A stretch of DNA of 32,536 nt from Syntrophorhabdus sp. PtaU1.Bin058 (GCA_002067975.1 MVRS01000070.1:1-32536); one strand, 5' to 3'; positions 14,942 through 23,531 are shown, numbered from the stretch's first letter. Program-made: numbers and translations. The notes: generated by a model from the sequence alone, not told the origin.

Positions 14942-15733
14942 TTGGCAACCAATTTTGAAAAGGGGCTTGCACTGTATGACCACCCGGAGATCATTTACCG
15001 GCTCTTTTTCCCGCGCCGCGAATCCGTTGATAACAGCGAACGGCCCAGGGCAATGAACCATTTTGTTGCAGTGGCGCAGGGTATCTCCATCGGTTGCCGG
15101 TTCTATCCCGCCAGGCTGGATGGTCCCAATATCCTCTATTTTCACGGCAACGGTGAAACGGTCCCGGATTATGACTATATTGCCCCAATATACACGGAGA
15201 GGGGACTTAACCTCTTTGTGACCGATTATCGCGGCTACGGCATGAGCGGCGGAAGCCCTTCCTGCAGCAGTATGATCAAGGATGTGCACCCTGTCTTTCA
15301 GGGATTTACCACGTTTTTGTCCGACCTGGGTTATACCGGAGACCTTTACGTGATGGGACGCTCCCTGGGGAGTGCCCCGGCAATCGAACTGGCCTTTCAT
15401 TATCAGCAGCGGCTTAAAGGGCTTATCGTTGAGAGCGGTTTTGCAAGTGCACGGAACCAGCTTATGCGATTGGGCGTGTCTCACCTGTTCAGGGATAAAG
15501 GAGAACCTGTCGGGTTCGGCAATGACATGAAAATAAAAGAGATAACCGTTCCCACGTTGATCATCCACGGGGAATGGGATGAGATCATACCGGCTGAGGA
15601 AGGACGGACGCTCTACGCCCTCTCCGGGGCCCGCGAGAAGTCCTCGTTATTTATCCCCCATGCCGGTCACAACGACCTGATGATGTATGGCCTGGATGCA
15701 TACATGGGGGCGATCGAACAATTCACCCGTTAG
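14942..15733 (+). CDS. Alpha/beta hydrolase (BEM46/YfhR-like serine hydrolase)
   Basis: 263 residues; TTG start at 14942 after AAGGAGAT. The oxyanion phrase YFHGNGE (66-72), nucleophile elbow G-R-S141-L-G, acid D213 in HGEWDEIIP and H243 in PHAGHND give a complete Ser-Asp-His triad. The phrase DYRGYGMSGG (95-104) is typical of the BEM46/ABHD13/YfhR-like group. No signal peptide; expected in the cytoplasm. It would hydrolyse an ester or thioester of unknown nature. It stands between two heptad elements, so it is likely transcribed alone or by read-through from lonB. Confidence 0.8.
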   Translation: MATNFEKGLALYDHPEIIYRLFFPRRESVDNSERPRAMNHFVAVAQGISIGCRFYPARLDGPNILYFHGNGETVPDYDYIAPIYTERGLNLFVTDYRGYGMSGGSPSCSSMIKDVHPVFQGFTTFLSDLGYTGDLYVMGRSLGSAPAIELAFHYQQRLKGLIVESGFASARNQLMRLGVSHLFRDKGEPVGFGNDMKIKEITVPTLIIHGEWDEIIPAEEGRTLYALSGAREKSSLFIPHAGHNDLMMYGLDAYMGAIEQFTR

Positions 15734-15766
15734 AAAATTTATCCCCGATAACCTATTCTACTGACA

Positions 15767-15845
15767 GTATATCGTAGTTCGTATATCGTATATCGAGACC
15801 ACAAAAAAGAACGTTTGTCGTGACGTGTTCGGCGTTGGGCGTAAG
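15767..15845. repeat. Heptad-periodic element D, left part
   Basis: GTATATC GTAGTTC GTATATC GTATATC (15767-15794) is the same family as in the elements at 14762 and 11456. It is followed by a weaker CGTGNNN/GCGTNNG run (about 15816-15845) related to the CGTAAGG family. Confidence 0.6.
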
Positions 15846-15868
15846 GAAAAAAGCACACTGAACGTCTT

Positions 15869-15903
15869 AAAAAGGCAGGGAGCGGGCATGCTCCCTGCCT
15901 TTT
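15869..15903. terminator. Bidirectional Rho-independent terminator
   Basis: GGCAGGGAGC (15874-15883) pairs perfectly with GCTCCCTGCC (15890-15899) around a 6-base loop, with AAAAA before and TTTT after. It should end transcription of the hydrolase gene (+) and of the small acidic-protein gene (-). Confidence 0.85.
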
Positions 15904-15936
15904 ACTATCTACTATCTACTATTCACTATTCACGGG
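15904..15936. repeat. Heptad run ACTATCT (element D, right part)
   Basis: ACTATCT ACTATCT ACTATTC ACTATTC ACGGG, four exact-period units starting on the last T-run base of the terminator. Similar bases (ATTACTATCGATTATTCACTT) continue into the last codons of the minus-strand gene ending at 15945. Confidence 0.7.
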
Positions 15937-15944
15937 TTTTATTA

Positions 15945-16295
15945 CTATCGATTATTCACTTCTTTGATTACCGACTCTGCGATCTGTTGATGCATGTTTT
16001 GCGGTCTGTCCTCGTAGAGGTCTTTGATAACCCTTAACTTCGCCTCCCGGATAAGTTCGTCATCGTCAAACTCGTCCGTGGCGTAATCTGCATTACCGTC
16101 CTGAAGCTCTATGGCCTCCAGCGACACTTCGTACCATTCTTCCACATATTCGTCGATGGCCCGCTCAACATATTGTTGTATCAATTCTTTATCAGTCGTG
16201 CAGCCTCTATCTTTGCAAACCTTCTCTACCCTGGAGATCATGTCATTGGTCAATTTTGGCCTTACATCAGGGGTGAAACCTTTCTGTCTCGTCAT
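15945..16295 (-). CDS. Small acidic protein of unknown function
   Basis: 116 residues from ATG 16295, behind CAGGAG. Begins MTRQKGFTPDVRPKLTNDM, then alternates helical stretches rich in Glu and Asp (RAIDEYVEEWYEVSLEAIEL; DEFDDDELIREAKLRVIKDL). No catalytic motif, membrane segment or cysteine pattern beyond two Cys (CKDRGC). The basic N-terminus followed by an acidic helical body could suit a small nucleic-acid- or protein-binding factor, but no family is recognised. Its last codons (VNNR) lie in ACTAT-type repeat sequence, so the C-terminus may have been reshaped by the neighbouring element. Confidence 0.65.
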   Translation of the reverse strand: MTRQKGFTPDVRPKLTNDMISRVEKVCKDRGCTTDKELIQQYVERAIDEYVEEWYEVSLEAIELQDGNADYATDEFDDDELIREAKLRVIKDLYEDRPQNMHQQIAESVIKEVNNR

Positions 16296-16382
16296 CTCCC
16301 AACTCCTGAAAAAATATTGTAGACATTGTTACATAAAAGTCAACGGAGAGCAAAATAAATTTTGTGATATACACCACAGCCG

Positions 16383-16397
16383 GGCATGATATTTGCA
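16383..16397 (+). promoter_or_regulatory. Sigma-54-type (-24/-12) promoter
   Basis: GGCATG-ATAT-TTGCA: the -24 GG and -12 GC are separated by exactly 10 bases and the flanks match TGGCAC-N5-TTGCA except C-to-T and the first base. The expected start is near 16408, directly before the short ORF. No upstream activator site was identified. Confidence 0.55.
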
Positions 16398-16448
16398 AAT
16401 TGAACCCATATGGGACAGAAGAGTCGGAGAGATCAGAGAAGATCGGAT

Positions 16449-16634
16449 ATGTTGTATACGCTTCCGGAAAAGAAACATACAGAGGATGACCTCCGTTTAC
16501 TTGCCTTGAGCTGCAACAGGTATGGGCAGTTGAAGACCATGGAGGCTCCCGATTTCCTGATGGATGTTGAAAAGATGCTGATCTGGAAGAGGCTCCTGAG
16601 TATCTTCAGAGCAGGCGTCAATTTCCGGCAGTAG
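16449..16634 (+). CDS. Short hypothetical ORF behind a sigma-54-type promoter
   Basis: 61 codons from ATG 16449 (GAGAAG eight bases before it) or 74 codons from ATG 16410, which has no ribosome binding site and lies almost at the predicted transcript start. The product is helical and charged (KKHTEDDLRLLALSCNRYG; PDFLMDVEKMLIWKRLLSIF) without a recognised motif. The case for a gene rests on the promoter match and reasonable composition. A weak ACCGG/CCGGT hairpin follows at about 16651-16669. Unproven. Confidence 0.4.
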   Translation: MLYTLPEKKHTEDDLRLLALSCNRYGQLKTMEAPDFLMDVEKMLIWKRLLSIFRAGVNFRQ

Positions 16635-16709
16635 CGTCAGAATTTTAACACCGGCAGAGATAACCGGTACAAAACGATGGGGGGAGTATACCCTGCTGCC
16701 GAATAAATT

Positions 16710-16924
16710 CCGTGAGGCGTAAGTCGTAAAGCGTCAGGCGATAAGCCCCGTGAATCGTAAAGCGTCAGGGGGAAAGAGGAAACCTGTTCAACGTTCTATG
16801 TTCAATGTTAACACAAAACAGAGAGGCTAAACAGAACAGTGGAAGGTATGAATTTAACAAAAACGTTGAACGCAGAACCTTGAACGTTGAACAGGTTTTT
16901 GCCTCACGACTTACGCCTCACGGG
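16710..16924. repeat. Nested heptad-periodic palindrome (element E)
   Basis: Outer arms: CCGTGAG GCGTAAG TCGTAAA GCGTCAG GCGATAA (16710-16744, with a second copy at 16748-16768) against GCCTCAC GACTTAC GCCTCAC GGG (16901-16924); 18 bases (16710-16727 and 16906-16923) are perfectly inverted. Inner arms: GTTCAAC GTTCTAT GTTCAAT GTTAACA (16786-16813) against GTTGAAC GCAGAAC CTTGAAC GTTGAAC (16865-16892). The element makes up most of the 346-base gap between the short ORF and the Nudix gene; apart from it, no gene is visible there. Confidence 0.8.
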
Positions 16925-16980
16925 TGTTTCGAGTATTTGCCGCTATTGATTTCTCCTATCTCCTGTGGTTAGAATAGGGC

Positions 16981-17535
16981 ATGTTTTCCCGTATAAAAGA
17001 ACGGATAGGTGCATATAGTGGCCGTAGGGTGGTATGCGAGGAGACGATCATGGCGGGGGTCGTGGTCCCGCTGTTTGAAAAAGACGGCGACGTCTTTTTC
17101 GTCCTCACGAAGAGGACCGATACGGTAAATCTTCACAAGGGCGAGGTCTCCTTTCCCGGAGGTATGTACGAACCCAGGGACGGCAACACGAAAAGAACGG
17201 CAATACGGGAATGCTGCGAAGAGATAGGGGTCAGAAATACGGACCTGGAGATCATCGGTCAGATGGACGATGTCTATACAATGACAGGTTTTGTGATAAC
17301 GCCCTACGTGGGGATCATTCCCTATCCATACACCTTCAAGACAAACCCTGGAGAAGTGGCATATCTCATATACCTGCCGTACGGGTTTTTAAAAAAGACT
17401 GATCCGGCCTTTGAGACGGCCGAACACGGAGGAAAAACACAGCTTGTCTCCTCCTTCAACTACAACGGGGACAGGATATGGGGCGCCACATGCAGAATAC
17501 TTGTAAGATTCAGAGATATAGTGGAACATGAATAA
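16981..17535 (+). CDS. CoA-pyrophosphatase-type Nudix hydrolase
   Basis: 184 residues from ATG 16981. The Nudix box is in SFPGGMYEPRDGNTKRTAIRECCEEIGV (about residues 57-84), with R76-E77 and E80-E81 binding the metal. Directly before it is VLTKRTDTVNLHKGEVSFPGG, the extra motif that marks the CoA-hydrolysing subgroup (LLTxR..., NudL/YeaB type). The expected reaction is cleavage of CoA or acyl-CoA to phosphopantetheine and 3',5'-ADP, with Mg or Mn. No clear ribosome binding site precedes the start. The stop overlaps the MFS gene start by eight bases, so Nudix-MFS-der form a translationally coupled unit. Confidence 0.85.
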   Translation: MFSRIKERIGAYSGRRVVCEETIMAGVVVPLFEKDGDVFFVLTKRTDTVNLHKGEVSFPGGMYEPRDGNTKRTAIRECCEEIGVRNTDLEIIGQMDDVYTMTGFVITPYVGIIPYPYTFKTNPGEVAYLIYLPYGFLKKTDPAFETAEHGGKTQLVSSFNYNGDRIWGATCRILVRFRDIVEHE

Positions 17536-18688
17536 TAAGTGGAACCTGAAGGTACTGATCCTGCTGTCTCTGGGGCATCTCGTGACAGACATCTACCAGG
17601 GAGCCCTCCCTGTAACGCTCCCCTTTATCAAGGAAAAACTCGCCCTCTCATATACAATGACGGGCCTCATTCTTATGATATCCAATTTCACCTCATCCAT
17701 CCTGCAGCCGCTTTTCGGGTTTTATTCCGACAGGAAGGCGAAGGCGATCCTGCTCCCTATCGGACTACTCTGCGCCGGTATTGGATTTTCCTTTATCTCC
17801 ATACCCAATAGTTATGCCGTCATCCTGGCCATGGTGGCGGTGAGCGGGCTCGGTATCGCCTCATACCACCCCGAAGGCTACAAGACGGCGAATTTTTTCA
17901 CCGGTGAAAAGAGCGTCACCGGCATGGCTATTTTCTCCGTCGGCGGCAACCTCGGTTTTTCACTCGGCCCGATCCTGTCTGTCTATATCGTACAGTATCT
18001 GGGACTCTCCTCCCTCCCGGTCATCGTGATCCCGTCGCTTGTCGTTACGGCCATTATCATATACCAACGGAAGGTTATCACTATTCCCGTTGTGGAGCAC
18101 GCGAAACGGCAGGCCGAGGCGCCAAAGGCCGTAAGCGGCGCCTATCTCTCTCTTTTCATGCTCATCGTTATCGTTGTCATGAGGTCCTGGACACAGATGG
18201 GTCTTTTGTCCTATATCCCCTTTTACTATATCAACTACATGAAAGGCGACCCGCTCTATGCAGGGAAACTCGTTTTTGTCTATCTTTTGTGCGGCGCCAT
18301 AGGGACCATGATCGGCGCTCCCTTAGCCGACAGGTGGGGACATCGCCGATTTCTCAGGATCACAATGTTCCTTGCTGCCGCAACGCTTCCATTGATGTTC
18401 TTTGTGAAGGGACCTATGCTCTTTTTTGTCCTCGGGTTCCAGGGCATGTTCCTTGTCTCCACATTTGCCGTTACCGTAGTTATGGCCCAGAAACTATTAC
18501 CTGCAAGGCTCGGGATCGCCTCAGGTCTGATGGTGGGTTTTGCCATCGGAACGGGCGGCATCGGTGTTACCGTGCTCGGGATCGTTGCAGACAACTTCGG
18601 CGTCCCCGTCGCCCTCGAATCCATTATGGCATTACCGTTTATCGGCCTTGTCCTCAGCCTTATGCTGCGTTATCGGGAAAGGGTATGA
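17528..18688 (+). CDS. MFS transporter, fosmidomycin-resistance (Fsr)-like
   Basis: 386 residues, 12 hydrophobic helices. The N-terminal LGHLVTDIYQGALPVTLPFI, the ILQPLFGFYSDRKAK loop (MFS A-motif region) and GIASYHPEGYKTANFF are the signature phrases of the Fsr (fosmidomycin resistance) branch of the major facilitator superfamily. It should be an inner-membrane drug or metabolite exporter; the real substrate is unknown. It overlaps the Nudix gene upstream by eight bases and der downstream by ATGA, so its expression is tied to both. Confidence 0.8.
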   Translation: MNNKWNLKVLILLSLGHLVTDIYQGALPVTLPFIKEKLALSYTMTGLILMISNFTSSILQPLFGFYSDRKAKAILLPIGLLCAGIGFSFISIPNSYAVILAMVAVSGLGIASYHPEGYKTANFFTGEKSVTGMAIFSVGGNLGFSLGPILSVYIVQYLGLSSLPVIVIPSLVVTAIIIYQRKVITIPVVEHAKRQAEAPKAVSGAYLSLFMLIVIVVMRSWTQMGLLSYIPFYYINYMKGDPLYAGKLVFVYLLCGAIGTMIGAPLADRWGHRRFLRITMFLAAATLPLMFFVKGPMLFFVLGFQGMFLVSTFAVTVVMAQKLLPARLGIASGLMVGFAIGTGGIGVTVLGIVADNFGVPVALESIMALPFIGLVLSLMLRYRERV

Positions 18689-20001
18689 AGCAGGTCATCA
18701 GTGTGGTCGGCAGGCCGAATGTCGGCAAATCGACATTCTTCAACCGGATGCTCGGTTACAGGAAGGCCATAACCGAAGATACGCCCGGTGTTACGAGAGA
18801 CAGAAATTATGGTGAGTTTGAATATCGGGGGAAGACGTTTATACTCATCGATACCGGCGGATTTGAACCCTTCAGGGAAGACGGGTTCTCGCCGCTCATC
18901 GAAAAGCAGATACAGAGATCCATCCAGGAATCCTCGATAGTCCTCTTCCTTCTTGACGGGAGGGAAGGGATATTGCCCGAAGATAAAGATATTGCAAAGG
19001 CCCTGAGGAGGTACGACAAACCTGTTTTTTACATTGTCAATAAGGTCGATTCACAGAAAAGGGAGTTGAGTGCCTTCGAGTTTTATGAACTCGGGATAGA
19101 AAAATTCTATCCCATCAGCGCCCTTCACGGTACGGGCATTGAGGATCTGCTCGAAGACGTTGTTAAATCAGCGGCCGCAGCAGATGAAGCGCCCGTGGAT
19201 GATACTGATATATCTCCGGCGATGAAGATTGCCCTTATCGGACGGCCGAATACCGGCAAATCGTCGATCACCAACAGACTTCTCAGGTCGGACCGCATGA
19301 TCGTCAGCGAGGTCCCCGGTACCACGAGGGATGCCATTGATTCGAAGATGATCTTCAGGGACCGAGAGATCATTCTTATAGATACGGCGGGACTTCGTAA
19401 GAAGAGCAAGGTTACAAAAAAGATCGAAGAATATTCCGTTTCGAGCGCCATTAAGAGCGTTGAGAGGGCACAGGTTGTCAATCTCGTCATTGATGCCGGG
19501 GAGGGCGCGAGCCATCAGGACGGCAGCATCGCGCACCTCGTTGCCGCCAGGGGAAAAGGCATCTGCATCATTATAAACAAATGGGACCTTGTGGAAGGGA
19601 AAACGAATCAGGACGAGTATGGTGCCATGGTGCTGGAGAAGATGCCCCACGTCTCCTTTGCACCTATCCTCTTCGTCTCTGCAAAGACAGGGAAAAATAT
19701 TGAAAAGATCCTCTCGACCGACGTAGCGATATACGGTCAGTTGACAAGAACGATAAAGACACAGGAACTCAACAGGGCACTGGAAGAATTTCTGCAAAAG
19801 CTCCATCCTCCGCACCAGCAGGGCAAGAGTCCCAGGATATCCTATATCAGCCAGCCGAAGGCATTGCCGCCGACCTTCATCCTCTTCTCAAGCCATCCGA
19901 GGCTTATCCCCGAACACTATAAAAGGTATCTCGAAAACTCCCTCAGGAACAGGTACGGATTCCACGGCGCACCGATACGGCTGGTGTTCAGAAAGAAATA
20001 A
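18685..20001 (+). CDS. der: Ribosome biogenesis GTPase Der (EngA)
   Basis: 438 residues from ATG 18685, overlapping the MFS stop (ATGA); the frame is open far upstream through the MFS gene but that part is not Der. Two tandem G domains are present. The first has GRPNVGKST (residues 8-16), DTPGVTRD, DTGGF and NKVD. The second has GRPNTGKSS, PGTTRD, DTAGLRKKSK and NKWD. A C-terminal KH-like domain (about 350-438) includes RISYISQPKALPPTFILFSSHP. Der acts in the cytoplasm in maturation of the 50S subunit. Length and all G motifs are normal. Confidence 0.97.
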   Translation: MKQVISVVGRPNVGKSTFFNRMLGYRKAITEDTPGVTRDRNYGEFEYRGKTFILIDTGGFEPFREDGFSPLIEKQIQRSIQESSIVLFLLDGREGILPEDKDIAKALRRYDKPVFYIVNKVDSQKRELSAFEFYELGIEKFYPISALHGTGIEDLLEDVVKSAAAADEAPVDDTDISPAMKIALIGRPNTGKSSITNRLLRSDRMIVSEVPGTTRDAIDSKMIFRDREIILIDTAGLRKKSKVTKKIEEYSVSSAIKSVERAQVVNLVIDAGEGASHQDGSIAHLVAARGKGICIIINKWDLVEGKTNQDEYGAMVLEKMPHVSFAPILFVSAKTGKNIEKILSTDVAIYGQLTRTIKTQELNRALEEFLQKLHPPHQQGKSPRISYISQPKALPPTFILFSSHPRLIPEHYKRYLENSLRNRYGFHGAPIRLVFRKK

Positions 20002-20010
20002 ATAAGCGTA

Positions 20011-20119
20011 AAAGGTTGAAGGTAAAAGGTTGAAGGTGAAAACCTTGTCCCTCGTTACTCGTTGCTTGTCACTGGTTTGAACCAGCATCCAGTGACCAGT
20101 ATCAAGTGTCAGGTTTTTT
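20011..20119. repeat. Heptad-periodic element F downstream of der
   Basis: Three runs: AAAGGTT GAAGGTA AAAGGTT GAAGGTG (20011-20038), TCGTTAC TCGTTGC TTGTCAC TGGTTTG (20052-20079) and ATCCAGT GACCAGT ATCAAGT GTCAGGT (20087-20114), then a T-run. The second and third runs are partly complementary, with a tight stem CTGGTT/AACCAG at 20072-20085. With the T-run it may serve as the der terminator. Confidence 0.7.
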
Positions 20120-20160
20120 CCACCTCATGGCGTTTATTCATACGGTTTAAGAAGGAGGGA

Positions 20161-20209
20161 GGGGCAAGATAAAGGAGGGGTGGGAGGATGAAGAAGGTCT
20201 TGCCCCTTT
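20161..20209. other. Perfect inverted repeat around a purine-only-rich loop
   Basis: GGGGCAAGA (20161-20169) and TCTTGCCCC (20198-20206) pair perfectly; the 28-base loop is almost wholly purine and contains AAAGGAGGGG and GGGAGG before an ATG (20188) that opens only 12 codons. TTT follows. It could be a terminator or a leader-type RNA hairpin. Confidence 0.4.
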
Positions 20210-20233
20210 GGTTCCTGATACATTACTGAATAC

Positions 20234-20521
20234 TTACGGTTCGCTTGTTATGTCTTCCATTCGCAATAATATATTGCCGGCACCACGGGCCGCCTGCCCG
20301 TGTGAATTACGGCATCGTCTTGTTCCCCACTCCTTTTTGAATACGAGGATCATCTGCCTGAGCATTAAAAGGAGAGACAGCCATAAAGACTGCTGCGACA
20401 GGAGCGCTAACTGTGATTGGACTAAAACGTCCCTGTACCTTCCCGTTGCGATGTTCATCAGTGAGGTGCTCAACATTTCATGTCCCCATTGATTTATCCT
20501 GAGCAGTTCCTTGACCATGTC
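20234..20521 (-). CDS. Hypothetical protein or gene remnant
   Basis: From ATG 20521 the minus strand encodes 95 residues with protein-like helical sequence (MVKELLRINQWGHEMLSTSL; SQQSLWLSLLLMLRQMILVF) and codon use like the neighbours. The frame runs on upstream to 20725 without looking protein-like, there is no well-placed ribosome binding site (AAAGGA lies only two bases before the ATG), and the C-terminus loses its helical character. The middle recalls phasin-like helical proteins, but this is a weak impression. It may be a decayed 3' part of a gene. It occupies about a third of the 778-base gap between der and xerC; beyond it, the flanking repeats and the xerC promoter, nothing else was found there. 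Confidence 0.35.
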   Translation of the reverse strand, partial: DMVKELLRINQWGHEMLSTSLMNIATGRYRDVLVQSQLALLSQQSLWLSLLLMLRQMILVFKKEWGTRRCRNSHGQAARGAGNILLRMEDITSEP

Positions 20522-20742
20522 CTTTGAAAAAGCAAAGACCGTGCCACACCATGTGTTTATCTGTAAGCAACCGTTATTATTGTTTAATGAGGTTTTTCGC
20601 TCGCAGTCATGGTAGGGAACAACAGGAAAAAAATGTCGAAATGAGTGTGTCCTGTTCGACAATAGTGTCGATTCTAACGTCCACTGGTATAGCAATGCTG
20701 TTGCCGGTCTGCCGGGAGGTGTCACGAATTATTTGAATTTAC

Positions 20743-20770
20743 TTGATTATTTGGGAAAAAATTATAAAAT
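20743..20770 (+). promoter_or_regulatory. Putative promoter of xerC-hslVU, possibly leaderless
   Basis: TTGATT (20743-20748), 16 bases, TAAAAT (20765-20770). Transcription would start around 20777, only about three bases before ATG 20780, and no Shine-Dalgarno sequence precedes that ATG. Confidence 0.4.
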
Positions 20771-20779
20771 AATTATCTT

Positions 20780-21667
20780 ATGGATAAGCATGCCATAAAG
20801 TCTGCCGCAAAGGAATTTTATAAATATCTCGAGCGGGAAAAAGGCGCCCCGTATAACACAAAACGTGCATACAGGGGCGATATTGAGGACTTCATAGCCT
20901 TTATCGATAAAAGCTCTTACGATACGATAGACCACAATACGATAAGGGCCTATATCGTCAGTATCTATAAAAACCTGAAAAAGTCTTCTCTTTCGCGGAA
21001 GGTTTCGGCCATAAAGGTCTTTTTCAAATTTATGAAGAGAAAGGGCTACACTGAGGAGAATACCGCGCTGGTCATAAAGAACCCGAAGATCGAAAAGAAC
21101 CTTCCCAAGTTCTACACGATCGATGAGATGTTCCACTTCCTCGATTTTCTTCCTAGGGAGGGGTGGCTGAACGTGAGGAACCGGGCCATCTTCGAACTCA
21201 TGTATTCAACGGGTACGAGGGCACAGGAGGTCCTCAACCTGAATATGGATGACGTTCATCTCGACGGGATGTGGGTAAAGATAAAGGGTAAGGGCGGGAA
21301 AGAACGCATAGTGCCCTTCGGTGAAAAGGCAAAGAGCGCCCTGGAGGAGTATGAGACTACCGTAAAGGAGATGGGCAAGGATGTACCGGGTAAACCGCTT
21401 TTTATCAATATGCGCGGCGGCAGGTTGTCATACAGGGGTTTGCTGAAGATCATGAAGAAGCATCAATTAAAGGCGCAGCTTTTCAAGAATCTCTCTCTCC
21501 ACGGCATACGCCATTCATTTGCCACACATCTGCTCGACAGCGGGGCGGACCTGAGGAGCATCCAGGAGCTTCTTGGCCACTCAAAGCTTTCGACAACGCA
21601 GAAATATACCCATATCTCCATGGACAAATTGATGGAGATATATGATAAATCCCACCCAAGAAGGTAA
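20780..21667 (+). CDS. xerC: Tyrosine recombinase XerC-like
   Basis: 295 residues. The N-terminal SAM-like DNA-binding domain (about 5-100) is followed by the catalytic domain. Catalytic residues are all present: R147 ([12 protein letters not shown]), K171 in the [11 protein letters not shown] hairpin, H241 and R244 ([13 protein letters not shown]), H267 ([15 protein letters not shown]) and nucleophile Y276. The length and the ending YDKSHPRR suit XerC/XerD. The family resolves chromosome dimers at dif with a partner recombinase. Its place directly before hslV-hslU is the common xerC-hslVU (codV-clpQY) arrangement, supporting XerC. No ribosome binding site is visible before ATG 20780, so the message may be leaderless. 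Confidence 0.9.
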   Translation: MDKHAIKSAAKEFYKYLEREKGAPYNTKRAYRGDIEDFIAFIDKSSYDTIDHNTIRAYIVSIYKNLKKSSLSRKVSAIKVFFKFMKRKGYTEENTALVIKNPKIEKNLPKFYTIDEMFHFLDFLPREGWLNVRNRAIFELMYSTGTRAQEVLNLNMDDVHLDGMWVKIKGKGGKERIVPFGEKAKSALEEYETTVKEMGKDVPGKPLFINMRGGRLSYRGLLKIMKKHQLKAQLFKNLSLHGIRHSFATHLLDSGADLRSIQELLGHSKLSTTQKYTHISMDKLMEIYDKSHPRR

Positions 21668-21668
21668 A

Positions 21669-22193
21669 ATGGAAGCGACAACTGTATTGTGTGTCAGGCA
21701 TAAAGGGAAGGTTGCTATTGGCGGCGACGGGCAGGTGACGATGCAGGCAACAGTAGTAAAACATACGGCGAAGAAGGTGAGAAGGCTCTATCAGGACAAG
21801 TGCATTGCCGGATTTGCAGGCGCCACGGCAGACGCCTTCACCCTCTTTGAGCGTTTTGAAAAGAAGCTCGAACAGTACAACGGGAACCTCACGAGGGCTG
21901 CTGTTGAGCTTGCGAAAGACTGGAGAACGGATAGATTATTGAGACGCCTTGAGGCGCTCCTGATAGTGGCGGACAGGGATCATACGCTGATCCTTTCAGG
22001 TACGGGCGACGTTGTCGAGCCCGATGACGGCGTTGCGGCAATCGGCTCGGGCGGGGCATACGCGCAGGCCGCCGCAAAGGCGCTTATAAAACACACAGAC
22101 CTCGCTGCCTCCGACATTGTGAAAGAAGCAATGTCCATCGCAGCGGAGATATGTATCTATACGAACGACCGGTTCGTTATTGAGGAGCTTTAA
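21669..22193 (+). CDS. hslV: ATP-dependent protease subunit HslV
   Basis: 174 residues from ATG 21669, one base after the xerC stop and preceded by AGAAGG; an in-frame upstream start at 21642 would lie inside xerC. The N-terminus [20 protein letters not shown] shows the HslV pro-segment followed by the catalytic threonine, which becomes the N-terminus after processing before ATTV or [11 protein letters not shown], the [14 protein letters not shown] helix and the C-terminal [12 protein letters not shown] are all typical. It forms the double-hexamer threonine-protease core opened by HslU, encoded next. Confidence 0.96.
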   Translation: MEATTVLCVRHKGKVAIGGDGQVTMQATVVKHTAKKVRRLYQDKCIAGFAGATADAFTLFERFEKKLEQYNGNLTRAAVELAKDWRTDRLLRRLEALLIVADRDHTLILSGTGDVVEPDDGVAAIGSGGAYAQAAAKALIKHTDLAASDIVKEAMSIAAEICIYTNDRFVIEEL

Positions 22194-23525
22194 GTGAAGA
22201 CATTGACACCAGGGCAGATCATGGAGGAACTCGACAGGTTTATCATAGGCCAGAATAAGGCAAAGAAGGCCGTTTCGGTGGCGCTCAGGAACCGGTGGAG
22301 AAGACAGATGATCCCAAAAGAGCTTCGCGATGAGATAGCGCCGAAGAATATCATCATGATCGGTCCCACGGGCGTAGGCAAGACGGAGATCGCGAGGCGT
22401 CTTGCGAAGCTCGCGAATGCGCCCTTTCTGAAGATCGAGGCGACAAAGTTCACAGAGGTCGGTTATGTCGGAAGGGACGTTGAATCGATGATACGGGACC
22501 TGACGGAGCTTGCCGTCAACATGGTGAGAAAGGAAGAACAGGCGCTTGTCATGGAGAAGGCTGCGGAGGCAGCCGAGGAGAGGATGCTGGACATATTGCT
22601 GCCTGCGCGGAAAATCCTCAATGCGCAGGATGAACCGGAGGCAGCCGATCTCTCGAGGGAAAAGATGAGGACCCGCCTGAAGGCCGGTCAATTAAAGGAC
22701 AGGCTTGTTGAACTTGAGGTGCCTGACAGGGCGCTTCCCATGATAGAGATCTTTTCCGCATCGGGGATGGAAGAGATGGACATGCAGATAAGGGATATCT
22801 TCGGGAACATGCTCCCGAAAAAGACGAAGAGAAGAAAGATGAAGGTCGGCGAGGCATATGAGCACTTAGTCCAGGAGGAATCAAAAAAACTCATCGATAT
22901 GGACAGGGTTACCAAGGACGCCGTGGAAAAGGTCGAACAATCGGGGATCATATTCCTCGACGAGATCGACAAGATAGCGAGCCGGGATCATGGCCATGGG
23001 CCTGATGTATCGAGAGAGGGCGTGCAGAGGGACATATTGCCCATCGTTGAAGGGACGACGGTAACGACGAAATACGGGATGGTCAAAACGGACCATATCC
23101 TCTTCATAGCGGCAGGGGCCTTTCATATGTCCAAACCTTCCGATCTCATACCGGAACTGCAGGGGAGGTTCCCCATAAGGGTTGAACTCGACGCGTTGAC
23201 GAAAGAGGATTTCTACAGGATCATCACCGAACCGGAGAATGCCCTTGTTAAACAGTATAAGGCCCTCCTCAAGACGGAAGAGATCGACCTCGAATTCGCG
23301 AAAGAGGCGATAGAGGAGATTACGGACATCGCGCAGAGGATCAACGAGATGACGGAGAACATCGGGGCCAGAAGGCTTTACACGGTGATGGAAAAGCTCC
23401 TTGAAGACATATCGTTCTCAGCGCCTGACATGGAGAAGAGGACCATTACGATTACAAAGAATTACGTGAGGGAAAAACTCGGAGAATTTCTGGAGAAAGA
23501 AGACCTCAGCAGGTATATACTTTAA
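22194..23525 (+). CDS. hslU: HslU ATPase, unfoldase of HslVU
   Basis: 443 residues; GTG start at 22194 directly follows the hslV stop, with GAGGAG inside the hslV end. Motifs: Walker [10 protein letters not shown] (about residues 57-65), pore loop GYVGRDVES, the helical I-domain (about 110-240), Walker [12 protein letters not shown], sensor regions ([29 protein letters not shown]) and the C-terminal tail LSRYIL that docks into HslV. Normal length for the family. It unfolds substrates and feeds them to HslV in the cytoplasm. A heptad element follows before argB. Confidence 0.97.
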   Translation: MKTLTPGQIMEELDRFIIGQNKAKKAVSVALRNRWRRQMIPKELRDEIAPKNIIMIGPTGVGKTEIARRLAKLANAPFLKIEATKFTEVGYVGRDVESMIRDLTELAVNMVRKEEQALVMEKAAEAAEERMLDILLPARKILNAQDEPEAADLSREKMRTRLKAGQLKDRLVELEVPDRALPMIEIFSASGMEEMDMQIRDIFGNMLPKKTKRRKMKVGEAYEHLVQEESKKLIDMDRVTKDAVEKVEQSGIIFLDEIDKIASRDHGHGPDVSREGVQRDILPIVEGTTVTTKYGMVKTDHILFIAAGAFHMSKPSDLIPELQGRFPIRVELDALTKEDFYRIITEPENALVKQYKALLKTEEIDLEFAKEAIEEITDIAQRINEMTENIGARRLYTVMEKLLEDISFSAPDMEKRTITITKNYVREKLGEFLEKEDLSRYIL

Positions 23526-23531
23526 TATAAA

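Noticed and set aside
18289-18684. Upstream extension of the der frame
   Set aside because: It overlaps the MFS gene in another frame and is Arg/Cys-rich non-protein-like sequence; Der begins at ATG 18685.
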